Source: an uncultured Bacteroides sp.
GTDB taxonomy: Bacteria; Bacteroidota; Bacteroidia; Bacteroidales; Bacteroidaceae
DNA length: 18,735 bases
Assembly (NCBI GenBank): GCA_905198575.1
Contig: CAJKDC010000058.1
Coordinates: 1 to 18,735 of the forward strand
Reading direction: 5' to 3'
Part shown: in pieces, positions 8,638 to 15,043 of the stretch
Numbering within the stretch: position 1 is the first letter of the stretch
Layout: each line of letters begins with the position of its first letter
Translations under genes and position numbers: made by a program
The notes under the pieces: generated by a model
Database searches by the model: none
Told to the model about the DNA's origin: nothing
Seen by the model: only the letters and a program-made list of their open reading frames with translations

Positions 8638-9203
8638 TTCCGGCAGTAAAGGAAAAAATCATATTAGGTATTGACCCCGGAACCAATATCATGGGATATG
8701 GCGTGCTGAAAGTGGTGGGTAACAAGCCGGAGGTGATAACCCTTGGCGTGATAGACCTGCGCAAGTGCAAGGACCCCTACCTGAAGTTGCGCCACATCTA
8801 TGAGCGCGTACAGGGAATCATTGCTTCTTATCTGCCCGATGAGCTGGCCATCGAAGCTCCCTTTTTCGGCAAGAACGTGCAGTCCATGCTCAAATTGGGG
8901 CGTGCGCAGGGAGTAGCCATGGCGGCAGCTTTGTGCCGGGAAGTACCGATTACCGAATATGCCCCGCTGAAAATCAAGATGGCGATAACCGGAAACGGAC
9001 AGGCCAGCAAAGAGCAGGTAGCCGATATGCTGAAGCGGCTGCTGCACATTCCCGACTCGGAAATGGGACCTTTTATGGATGCTACCGACGCGCTGGCGGC
9101 TGCCTATTGTCATTTCTTGCAGATGGGCAAACCCGAAATACAGAAAGCCTATTCGAGCTGGAAGGATTTCGTGAAAAAAAATCCCGATAAAGTAAAATGT
9201 TAG
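8634..9203 (+). CDS. ruvC: Crossover junction endodeoxyribonuclease RuvC
   Basis: 189-residue Holliday-junction resolvase, which cuts four-way junctions symmetrically at the end of homologous recombination, normally with the RuvAB motor. The four acidic metal ligands of the RNase H-like fold are all present: Asp14 in GIDPGT, Glu74 in AIEAPFFGKN, and Asp149 and Asp152 in DATDALAAA, matching E. coli D7, E66, D138 and D141 in order and spacing. Other family hallmarks include LGRAQGV and the K-x-x-x-TGNGQASKEQV stretch. ruvA and ruvB are not in the window. The start overlaps the upstream gene by 4 bases, and the downstream pullulanase begins about 5 bases after the stop, so ruvC is embedded in an operon with functionally unrelated genes. 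Confidence 0.97.
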   Translation: MIPAVKEKIILGIDPGTNIMGYGVLKVVGNKPEVITLGVIDLRKCKDPYLKLRHIYERVQGIIASYLPDELAIEAPFFGKNVQSMLKLGRAQGVAMAAALCREVPITEYAPLKIKMAITGNGQASKEQVADMLKRLLHIPDSEMGPFMDATDALAAAYCHFLQMGKPEIQKAYSSWKDFVKKNPDKVKC

Positions 9204-9208
9204 TCACA

Positions 9209-11197
9209 ATGAAAATGAAACACCTGCTTCTGGCTTCGGTCATGACGTCTGCGCTGAGTTGTCAGTCGCCGCGTGATGTCCGACATGATGCTTTCGACGA
9301 CTATCCCGTCTGCGAAGGGAAATGGGAGGAGATGCGCTACTCGCCTGCGGCTACGGAGTTCGCCCTGTGGGCACCCACTGCCCAGCAAGTGCGGGTGCTG
9401 CTGTATGAAGAGGCTACCGGAGGTGTAGCCTACAAGATGGTGGACATGCAGCCCTCTGCCCAGGGAATGTGGAAAGCTACCATAGAGGGTGACCTGAAAC
9501 ATACCTATTATGTATTCAATGTAAAGATAGACGATGTATGGCAGGGAGATACTCCCGGAGTGATGGCCAAAGCCGTAGGGGTAAACGGACTGCGTGCGGC
9601 GGTGATTGATCTGGAAACCACCAATCCGCAGGGATGGGATCAGGACCGCCGTCCTGATTTTAAGCGTAAGGCAGATGCCGTTATCTACGAGATGCACTAT
9701 CGGGACTTCTCGATGGACTCGGTATCGGGCATGGCGCATAAGGGAAAGTATCTGGCGCTTACAGAGCGGGGTACCTGTATGGCTACCGGCGAGAAAACGG
9801 GTATCGACCACCTGCTGGAGCTGGGAGTGACGCACGTGCATGTACAGCCTTCGGCCGATTTTTCGTCGGTGGACGAGTCGGACTTGTCGCGTCCGCAGTA
9901 TAACTGGGGATACGACCCGCTGAACTACAATGTGCCCGAAGGCTCGTATGCTACCGATCCTTTCCGCCCGGAGGTGCGGATAAAGGAATTTAAGGAAATG
10001 GTGCTGGCCCTGCACCGTGCCGGATTGCGGGTAGTGATGGATGTGGTCTACAATCATACGGCGCAAACCCGCGGCAGCAACTTCGAGCGCACAGTACCGG
10101 GCTATTTTTACCGCAAGAACGAAAAAGGAGAGTTTTCGAACGCTTCGGGCTGCGGCAACGAGACAGCCAGCGAGAGGGCTATGGTGCGCAAGTTTATGGT
10201 GGAATCACTGCGCTACTGGGTGGAAGAGTACCACATCGACGGATTCCGTTTCGACCTGATGGGGATTCACGACCTCAAGACGATGCAGGTCATCAGAGAC
10301 GAGCTTCACAAAATAGATCCTACCTTATTATTATATGGCGAAGGATGGACGGCTGATGTTTCTGTCTGTCCCGAAGAGCAGCGTGCACTGAAAAAGAACA
10401 TGGCACAGCTGGATGGCATCTCGGCTTTTGGTGATGAGTTCAGGGACGGTTTGCGCGGAGCGTGGGCCGACGACAAGGCAGGAGCTTTCTTGGCCGGACT
10501 TCCCGGTTTCGAGCCGATGGTGAAGATGGGCATTGTGGGTGCGATAGAACATCCGCAGCTTACCGACTCGCTGTTGCCGGTACGCTGGGCCGGACAACCC
10601 GACCAGATGATAAGCTATGTGAGCTGTCACGACGATTTGTGTCTGGCCGATCGTCTGCGGGTTACGCTGCCGTATGCTTCGGTGCCCGAAATGGTTGCCC
10701 TGCAAAAACTGGCTTTTACGGCGGTACTGACTGCGCAGGGTGTTCCGTTCCTTTATGCAGGCGATGAGATACTGCGTTCCAAAAAAGGTGTGCGCAATGC
10801 TTATAATGCGCCGGACGAAGTGAATACGATAAACTGGAAAAACAAGGTGGCCTACAAGGATTTGTTCGACTACGTGCGGCAGCTGGTGGCACTGCGCAAG
10901 GCACATCCCTGTTTCCGGTTGGGCGACCGTGATAAGGTGATAGAGGCACTGGAGTTTCTGGAAACGCCGAAAAACGTAGTGGCTTTCCGCATCAAGGGAA
11001 AAGCCGAGGGTGATAGCTGGAGCAATGTGATTGTAGTGCTGAATGCCCGCAGGGAGATTGTGAAGCTGACTGCTCCAGAAGGAGTTTATCAGGTGGTATG
11101 TAAAGACGGACAAGTCGATGCGGTAGCGGGCTTGGGTACTGTGCAAGGAGCGCAGTTGTCGGTTTCGCCCCGTTCGGCTGTAATTATGCATCAATAG
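9209..11197 (+). CDS. pulA: Type I pullulanase (GH13), probable lipoprotein
   Basis: About 662 residues; hydrolyses alpha-1,6 branch points in pullulan, starch or glycogen. The N-terminus MKMKHLLLASVMTSALSC is a signal peptide with a lipobox-like ALSC (Cys18), so it is probably lipid-anchored. The residues after the cysteine (QSPRDV) lack the acidic export signal typical of surface lipoproteins, which favours a periplasmic face. A CBM48-like domain (about 45-125) precedes the GH13 barrel. The type I pullulanase signature YNWGYDP is at 231-237. Catalytic regions are DVVYNHT, GFRFD (nucleophile Asp349), YGEGW (acid/base Glu378) and SCHDD (Asp475). The last is HDN in most relatives. An upstream ATG at 9197 overlaps ruvC by 7 bases; 9209 gives the more typical short signal peptide, and 9215 is also possible. 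It sits between ruvC and the ABC ATPase, outside any visible starch-utilisation cluster. Confidence 0.92.
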   Translation: MKMKHLLLASVMTSALSCQSPRDVRHDAFDDYPVCEGKWEEMRYSPAATEFALWAPTAQQVRVLLYEEATGGVAYKMVDMQPSAQGMWKATIEGDLKHTYYVFNVKIDDVWQGDTPGVMAKAVGVNGLRAAVIDLETTNPQGWDQDRRPDFKRKADAVIYEMHYRDFSMDSVSGMAHKGKYLALTERGTCMATGEKTGIDHLLELGVTHVHVQPSADFSSVDESDLSRPQYNWGYDPLNYNVPEGSYATDPFRPEVRIKEFKEMVLALHRAGLRVVMDVVYNHTAQTRGSNFERTVPGYFYRKNEKGEFSNASGCGNETASERAMVRKFMVESLRYWVEEYHIDGFRFDLMGIHDLKTMQVIRDELHKIDPTLLLYGEGWTADVSVCPEEQRALKKNMAQLDGISAFGDEFRDGLRGAWADDKAGAFLAGLPGFEPMVKMGIVGAIEHPQLTDSLLPVRWAGQPDQMISYVSCHDDLCLADRLRVTLPYASVPEMVALQKLAFTAVLTAQGVPFLYAGDEILRSKKGVRNAYNAPDEVNTINWKNKVAYKDLFDYVRQLVALRKAHPCFRLGDRDKVIEALEFLETPKNVVAFRIKGKAEGDSWSNVIVVLNARREIVKLTAPEGVYQVVCKDGQVDAVAGLGTVQGAQLSVSPRSAVIMHQ

Positions 11198-11201
11198 GAG
11201 G
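11196..11201 (+). promoter_or_regulatory. Strong Shine-Dalgarno AGGAGG before the ABC ATPase
   Basis: A perfect AGGAGG lies 6 bases upstream of the ATG at 11208. Its first bases overlap the pullulanase stop codon (TAG, 11195-11197). Bacteroidetes genes generally do without such a site, and I see no comparably strong one at the other starts here. It supports the start at 11208. Confidence 0.7.
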
Positions 11202-11207
11202 ATAAAA

Positions 11208-12656
11208 ATGCGGAATATAATTTGTGTACAGAATGGAGTGGCACGGCATCCGGACTATCGGATGAACGAGCCGGTAAGTCTGGCCATCGGCGAGGGAGAG
11301 CATGTGGCCATAGTGGGACGTAACGGTGCGGGCAAGTCTTTGCTGGTAGATATGCTCATCGGCAAGTACCCGTTGCTGATGAACGAGGTGCATTATGACT
11401 TTGCATCTTCTGTATCGTCGCTGGTATCAGACAATATAAAGTATATCTCGTTCCGTGACTCGTATGGCGAGGCGGACGGTACCTATTACTATCAGCAGCG
11501 CTGGCACAGTCACGACAGGGAAGGCATTCCGGTGGTGGCCGACCTGCTTCCCGAGGCTAAGGACGAGGAGTTCAAGCGTACGCTGTTTGGCCTGTTTGGC
11601 ATGGAGGCTTTGCTGGATAAACCGCTTATCCTGCTCTCCAGCGGGGAGTTGCGCAAGTTCCAGCTGACACGCACTTTGCTGGCCCGTCCGGCTGTGCTGA
11701 TTATGGATAATCCGTTTATCGGACTGGATGCGGCTACGCGCGATTTGCTGAAGTCGCTGTTGCGGCAACTGATTGAAGCTACTTCCTTGCAAGTGATACT
11801 GGTCTTGTCGAAATCGGACGATATTCCCGACTTTATAACGCATGTGGTACCTGTGGCCGACAGGGTGTGTGGAGCAAAGGTTACGCTGGAAGCGTATCTG
11901 CAGGCGCTGCCTGTTGTGCCCGACCGTCTGCTGAGTCCGGAAAAGGAAAAACGGATACTGGATTTGCCTTATAAAGAGGGTATGCATTCCGAGCAGGTGG
12001 TCTGCCTGAATCGGGTGAGCATCCGCTATGGTGAGCGTACCATCTTGAAAGAGCTGGATTGGACGGTAAATCGGGGCGAGAAGTGGGCCCTTAGTGGAGA
12101 AAACGGTGCCGGAAAGTCGACATTGCTCAGCCTGGTGTGTGCCGATAACCCGCAGAGCTATGCTTGCGACATTGCGTTGTTCGGGCGGAAGCGCGGGTCG
12201 GGAGAGAGTATCTGGGAAATCAAGAAACACATCGGCTATGTCAGTCCCGAAATGCACCGGGCCTATCTGAAGAATCTGTGGGCCATTGATATTGTGGCAA
12301 GCGGCCTGCACGATTCCATCGGACTGTACCGCAAGGTGCGCGAGGAGGACAAGGAAATCTGTGCGTGGTGGATGGATATTTTCGGTATTGCTGCGCTGAA
12401 GGACCGTAATTTCCTGAAACTTTCCAGCGGAGAGCAGCGTCTGGTACTGCTGGCCAGGGCTTTTGTGAAAGACCCCGAACTGCTGATTCTGGACGAGCCG
12501 CTGCATGGGCTGGACTTGTACAACCGGCGCCTGGTGAAGGATGTGATAGAGACCTTCTGCCGCCGCGAAGGCAAGACCCTCATTATGGTAACCCATTACA
12601 AAGAGGAACTTCCGGCATGCATAGACCATAGCATTTATCTGAAAAAAGAACGGTAA
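11208..12656 (+). CDS. Soluble tandem ABC ATP-binding protein (ModF/PhrA-like)
   Basis: 482 residues containing two ABC nucleotide-binding domains in tandem and no membrane segments. Architecture and length resemble the ModF family, whose exact role is unsettled. Domain 1 (about 1-235) has Walker A GRNGAGKS (37-44), signature LSSGEL (143-148) and a Walker B reading LIMDN (164-168), with Asn168 where the catalytic Glu belongs; the switch position reads LSKSDD (200-205), with no histidine. Domain 2 (about 260-482) is canonical: GENGAGKS (297-304), LSSGEQ (405-410), LLILDE (425-430, Glu430) and VTHYKE (His463). One composite ATP site is therefore likely non-hydrolytic. The linker between domains is short and lacks the long charged linker of ABC-F translation factors. 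It is last in the operon, 10 bases after the pullulanase. No permease gene is adjacent, so transport is unproven. Confidence 0.87.
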   Translation: MRNIICVQNGVARHPDYRMNEPVSLAIGEGEHVAIVGRNGAGKSLLVDMLIGKYPLLMNEVHYDFASSVSSLVSDNIKYISFRDSYGEADGTYYYQQRWHSHDREGIPVVADLLPEAKDEEFKRTLFGLFGMEALLDKPLILLSSGELRKFQLTRTLLARPAVLIMDNPFIGLDAATRDLLKSLLRQLIEATSLQVILVLSKSDDIPDFITHVVPVADRVCGAKVTLEAYLQALPVVPDRLLSPEKEKRILDLPYKEGMHSEQVVCLNRVSIRYGERTILKELDWTVNRGEKWALSGENGAGKSTLLSLVCADNPQSYACDIALFGRKRGSGESIWEIKKHIGYVSPEMHRAYLKNLWAIDIVASGLHDSIGLYRKVREEDKEICAWWMDIFGIAALKDRNFLKLSSGEQRLVLLARAFVKDPELLILDEPLHGLDLYNRRLVKDVIETFCRREGKTLIMVTHYKEELPACIDHSIYLKKER

Positions 12657-12673
12657 AGATGTGATTGACATAG

Positions 12674-12690
12674 AATTGCATGTTACAATT
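12674..12690. promoter_or_regulatory. Possible operator dyad overlapping the dcuB promoter
   Basis: AATTG (12674-12678) and CAATT (12686-12690) form a 5-base inverted repeat with a 7-base spacer, overlapping the -33 TTTG of dcuB by two bases. The TTG-N7-CAA geometry differs slightly from the classic FNR/CRP TTGAT-N4-ATCAA, but size and position suit a dimeric regulator. Chance occurrence in AT-rich DNA is quite possible. Confidence 0.3.
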
Positions 12691-12720
12691 TGTTATTAAC
12701 AGATAAATGGACTATCTTTG
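12689..12720 (+). promoter_or_regulatory. Promoter of dcuB
   Basis: TTTG (12689-12692) and TATCTTTG (12713-12720) are both perfect matches, with a 20-base spacer. The predicted RNA start near 12727 gives a leader of about 28 bases to the ATG at 12755. dcuB is therefore transcribed independently of the upstream ABC gene, after which I see no terminator. Confidence 0.8.
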
Positions 12721-12754
12721 TGAACTGAATTTTTTAACTTTATAAAAAGCTAAT

Positions 12755-14062
12755 ATGATATTACAATTATTGATTGTTCTGATTGCAATCATCATCGGTG
12801 CCAGACTGGGAGGTATTGGTCTGGGAGTGATGGGTGGTGTAGGACTTGCTATTCTGGTATTTGTCTTTGGATTGCAGCCTACGGCTCCTCCGATTGATGT
12901 CATGCTGATGATTGTGGCTGTTATTTCGGCCGCTTCTTGTATGCAGGCTGCCGGTGGATTGGACTATATGGTGAAGCTGGCCGAGAAGGTGTTGCGCAAG
13001 AATCCTTCGCAGGTAACTATCCTGAGTCCGATTGTGACCTATCTGTTTACTTTCATTGCAGGTACCGGACATGTGGCTTACTCGGTTTTGCCGGTAATCG
13101 CCGAAGTGGCGCGTGAGACGAAAATCCGTCCGGAGCGTCCGCTGGGTATTGCGGTAATTGCATCGCAGCAGGCCATTACGGCCAGTCCAATTTCGGCTGC
13201 TACCGTAGCATTGCTGGGATTGTTGCCTGGTATAACACTGTTTGACATTCTGATGGTGACCGTTCCGGCTACGCTGGCTGGTGTACTGGTGGGAGCTTTC
13301 TGCTCGATGAAAGTGGGTAAGGAATTGCTGGACGACCCTGAATATCAGCGTCGTGTGCGTGAAGGTATGATTAGCAACGAAAGTGTGAAAACAGCCGATG
13401 TGGCGAACGTTACGAAAGCTAAATGGTCGGTTATTATTTTCTTGCTGGCTACGTTCCTGATTGTGCTTTTCGGTTCTATTAGTGAAATGCGTCCTACATT
13501 TATGGTAGACGGTAAGGAAGTCATGATGGATATGCCTTATATTATTGAAATCCTGATGCTGAGTGCAGCTGCCCTGATTCTGCTGTTCATGCGTATTAAC
13601 GGTATCAAGGCGGTACAGGGAAGTGTGTTCCCTGCAGGTATGCAGGCGGTGATTGCCATTTTCGGTATTGCGTGGATGGGCGATACCTTTATCAAGGGAA
13701 ACATCGAACAGCTTACAGGCTCTATCGAGAGCGTAGTGCAGAGCATGCCGTGGCTGTTTGGTCTGGCATTGTTCGTGATGTCTATCCTGCTGTACAGTCA
13801 GGCTGCTACCGTGCGTGCCATCGTACCGCTGGGACTGGCACTGGGCATTTCTCCTTATCTGCTTATTGCACTTTTCCCTGCTGTAAACGGATATTTCTTT
13901 ATTCCTAACTATCCTACGGTGGTGGCTGCCATCAACTTTGACCGTACGGGTACTACAGGTATCGGAAAATATATTCTGAACCATTCGTTCATGATGCCGG
14001 GGCTGGTGGCTACACTGGTGGCTATTGCGGTAGGTATGCTGATGGTTGCAGTCTTCTTCTGA
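12755..14062 (+). CDS. dcuB: Anaerobic C4-dicarboxylate carrier (DcuA/DcuB family)
   Basis: 435-residue polytopic inner-membrane protein of the Dcu family, which exchanges fumarate, malate or aspartate for succinate during anaerobic fumarate respiration. Hydrophobic segments span nearly the whole protein, starting with a first segment at residues 1-18. Family-conserved stretches are visible at GTGHVAYSVLP (103-113), KIRPERPLG (123-131) and ASQQAITASPISAA (136-149). A hydrophilic loop at about 186-222, rich in charge, divides the two halves. Length agrees with the family (about 430-450). The start is fixed by a perfect promoter 35 bases upstream and by the hydrophobic N-terminus. It is monocistronic with its own terminator. 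In a Bacteroidales cell the likely job is succinate efflux or aspartate/fumarate uptake. DcuA versus DcuB cannot be told apart by eye. Confidence 0.93.
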   Translation: MILQLLIVLIAIIIGARLGGIGLGVMGGVGLAILVFVFGLQPTAPPIDVMLMIVAVISAASCMQAAGGLDYMVKLAEKVLRKNPSQVTILSPIVTYLFTFIAGTGHVAYSVLPVIAEVARETKIRPERPLGIAVIASQQAITASPISAATVALLGLLPGITLFDILMVTVPATLAGVLVGAFCSMKVGKELLDDPEYQRRVREGMISNESVKTADVANVTKAKWSVIIFLLATFLIVLFGSISEMRPTFMVDGKEVMMDMPYIIEILMLSAAALILLFMRINGIKAVQGSVFPAGMQAVIAIFGIAWMGDTFIKGNIEQLTGSIESVVQSMPWLFGLALFVMSILLYSQAATVRAIVPLGLALGISPYLLIALFPAVNGYFFIPNYPTVVAAINFDRTGTTGIGKYILNHSFMMPGLVATLVAIAVGMLMVAVFF

Positions 14063-14094
14063 TAGGTTATTCAATATCGTATATAGAAATTGAA

Positions 14095-14143
14095 ACCCCT
14101 GGATTTTCGGCTCGTGTGAGCGAAAGTTCAGGGGTATTTTTTT
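14095..14143 (+). terminator. Rho-independent terminator of dcuB
   Basis: ACCCCTG (14095-14101) pairs with CAGGGGT (14129-14135). Inside it TTTCG (14105-14109) pairs with CGAAA (14121-14125), and CTC/GAG (14111-14113 with 14118-14120) closes a GTGT loop. Seven T residues follow at 14137-14143. It lies between convergent genes and might also slow transcription arriving from sodB, but the minus-strand T-tract is short. Confidence 0.92.
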
Positions 14144-14150
14144 GAGATAA

Positions 14151-14175
14151 AATCCGTGACCGACCGCTGTGTCAC
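14151..14175 (-). terminator. Weak candidate terminator for sodB
   Basis: GTGAC (14156-14160) and GTCAC (14171-14175) form a 5-base inverted repeat with a 10-base loop. On the minus strand it is followed by GGATTTTATC, a poor T-tract. It lies about 60 bases after the sodB stop. The stem is short, so this is only a candidate. Confidence 0.28.
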
Positions 14176-14237
14176 TGGTGTGAAAAACTTCTGTCTTTTT
14201 TATGCGGTATGTTCATCTCATTTGTGCCGTAAGTTTG

Positions 14238-14840
14238 TTATTGCTGTGACACGCTGCGGTCGTAACGTTTTTCTATTGTTTCCCAGTCGATGATGTTCCA
14301 GAGAGCCTTGATGTAGTCGGCTCTGCGGTTCTGGTAATCCAGATAGTAGGCATGTTCCCATACATCAACGCAGAGCAGCGGTGTCTTGTTCTCGCGGAGC
14401 GGACATTCGGCATTGGGGTATTTGCCTAGACCAAGCTTGCCGTCGGCGCCAGCATACAGCCAGGCCCATCCGGATCCGAACAGGGTAGCGGCCTGGTTGC
14501 TCATTTCCTGCTGTAAATTTTCGAAACTGCCGAAATCGCGGACAATGGCTTCGGCCAGCGGACCTTCGGGACGGTTGCGTTGTGGGGCAGGGGCAAACTG
14601 CAGGAAGTACAGGGTGTGGTTGAGTACTTGTCCGGCATTGTTGAAGATGGCGCCTGCGGGGGCGGAAACCACGATTTCTTCTACTGTCTGCTGCTCGTAT
14701 TCTGTTCCGGCTATCAGGGTATTCAGATTATTGATGTACGCCTGCAGGTGTTTGCCGTAGTGGTAGGACAGGGTGTCGGCACTGATGACGGGGGCTAGTC
14801 CGTCCAGAGCGTACGGAAGTTGGGGCATTTCATGTTTCAT
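14238..14840 (-). CDS. sodB: Superoxide dismutase, Fe/Mn family
   Basis: 200-residue cytoplasmic enzyme that disproportionates superoxide, protecting an anaerobe during oxygen exposure. The four metal ligands are His27 (SYHYGKH), His75 (LNHTLYF), Asp159 and His163 (DVWEHAYY). Gln71, in NNAGQ, holds the position used by Fe-type enzymes for the outer-sphere glutamine. Where E. coli SodB has QVWNHTF this protein reads QVLNHTL, which from memory resembles the cambialistic enzymes of Porphyromonas and Bacteroides. Metal use is therefore probably Fe or Mn depending on supply (inference). There is no signal peptide. It is convergent with dcuB and divergent from the uvrD gene. Confidence 0.96.
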   Translation of the reverse strand: MKHEMPQLPYALDGLAPVISADTLSYHYGKHLQAYINNLNTLIAGTEYEQQTVEEIVVSAPAGAIFNNAGQVLNHTLYFLQFAPAPQRNRPEGPLAEAIVRDFGSFENLQQEMSNQAATLFGSGWAWLYAGADGKLGLGKYPNAECPLRENKTPLLCVDVWEHAYYLDYQNRRADYIKALWNIIDWETIEKRYDRSVSQQ

Positions 14841-14883
14841 AGTGATGAATTATTAAAATTATACATTAGCTTTATAGTTTTTC

Positions 14884-14911
14884 TAAAGTTACTCAAAAAA
14901 AATGATAGAAA
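14884..14911 (-). promoter_or_regulatory. Weak candidate promoter of sodB
   Basis: On the minus strand TAACTTTA (plus 14884-14891) differs at one base from TAnnTTTG. A TTTC (plus 14908-14911) lies 16 bases upstream, short of the usual spacing. The distance to the sodB ATG (about 44 bases) is reasonable. The match is poor, in contrast to the near-perfect promoters of neighbouring genes, so sodB may depend on an activator or another sigma factor. Confidence 0.3.
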
Positions 14912-14990
14912 AGCATTTTGGGCTATTTTTCTTTTAGTGCCGGTTTTGTCTTTCAGTATCTTTTAATAAGACAGAAAACTGTGTTTTCTA

Positions 14991-15022
14991 TTTGTCTCTG
15001 CACTCGGCTTTCACTATCTTTG
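14991..15022 (+). promoter_or_regulatory. Promoter of uvrD-nspC
   Basis: TTTG (14991-14994) and TATCTTTG (15015-15022), both perfect, are separated by 20 bases. The predicted start near 15029 leaves a leader of about 15 bases with a weak AGGA (15036-15039) before the ATG at 15044. This promoter lies inside the upstream in-frame extension to 14918 and so argues against that longer protein. Confidence 0.8.
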
Positions 15023-15043
15023 CGCCTAAATAGAAAGGATACG

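Noticed and set aside
11208..12656. Tandem ABC protein as an ABC-F translation or antibiotic-resistance factor
   Set aside because: The long charged interdomain linker of ABC-F proteins is missing, and the domain 1 catalytic residues are degenerate; ModF-like architecture fits better.
11427..12671. 414-codon open frame antisense to the ABC ATPase gene
   Set aside because: No domain or promoter is seen; the opposite strand has every ABC motif in order.
12767..14074. 435-codon open frame antisense to dcuB
   Set aside because: It is rich in His, Asn, Gln and Arg, with no motif, signal or promoter, and mirrors a clear membrane carrier gene.
14918..15043. 42-residue N-terminal extension of the UvrD/PcrA helicase starting at TTG 14918
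   Set aside because: A perfect promoter (14991-15022) lies inside it, and the family N-terminus begins at the ATG at 15044.
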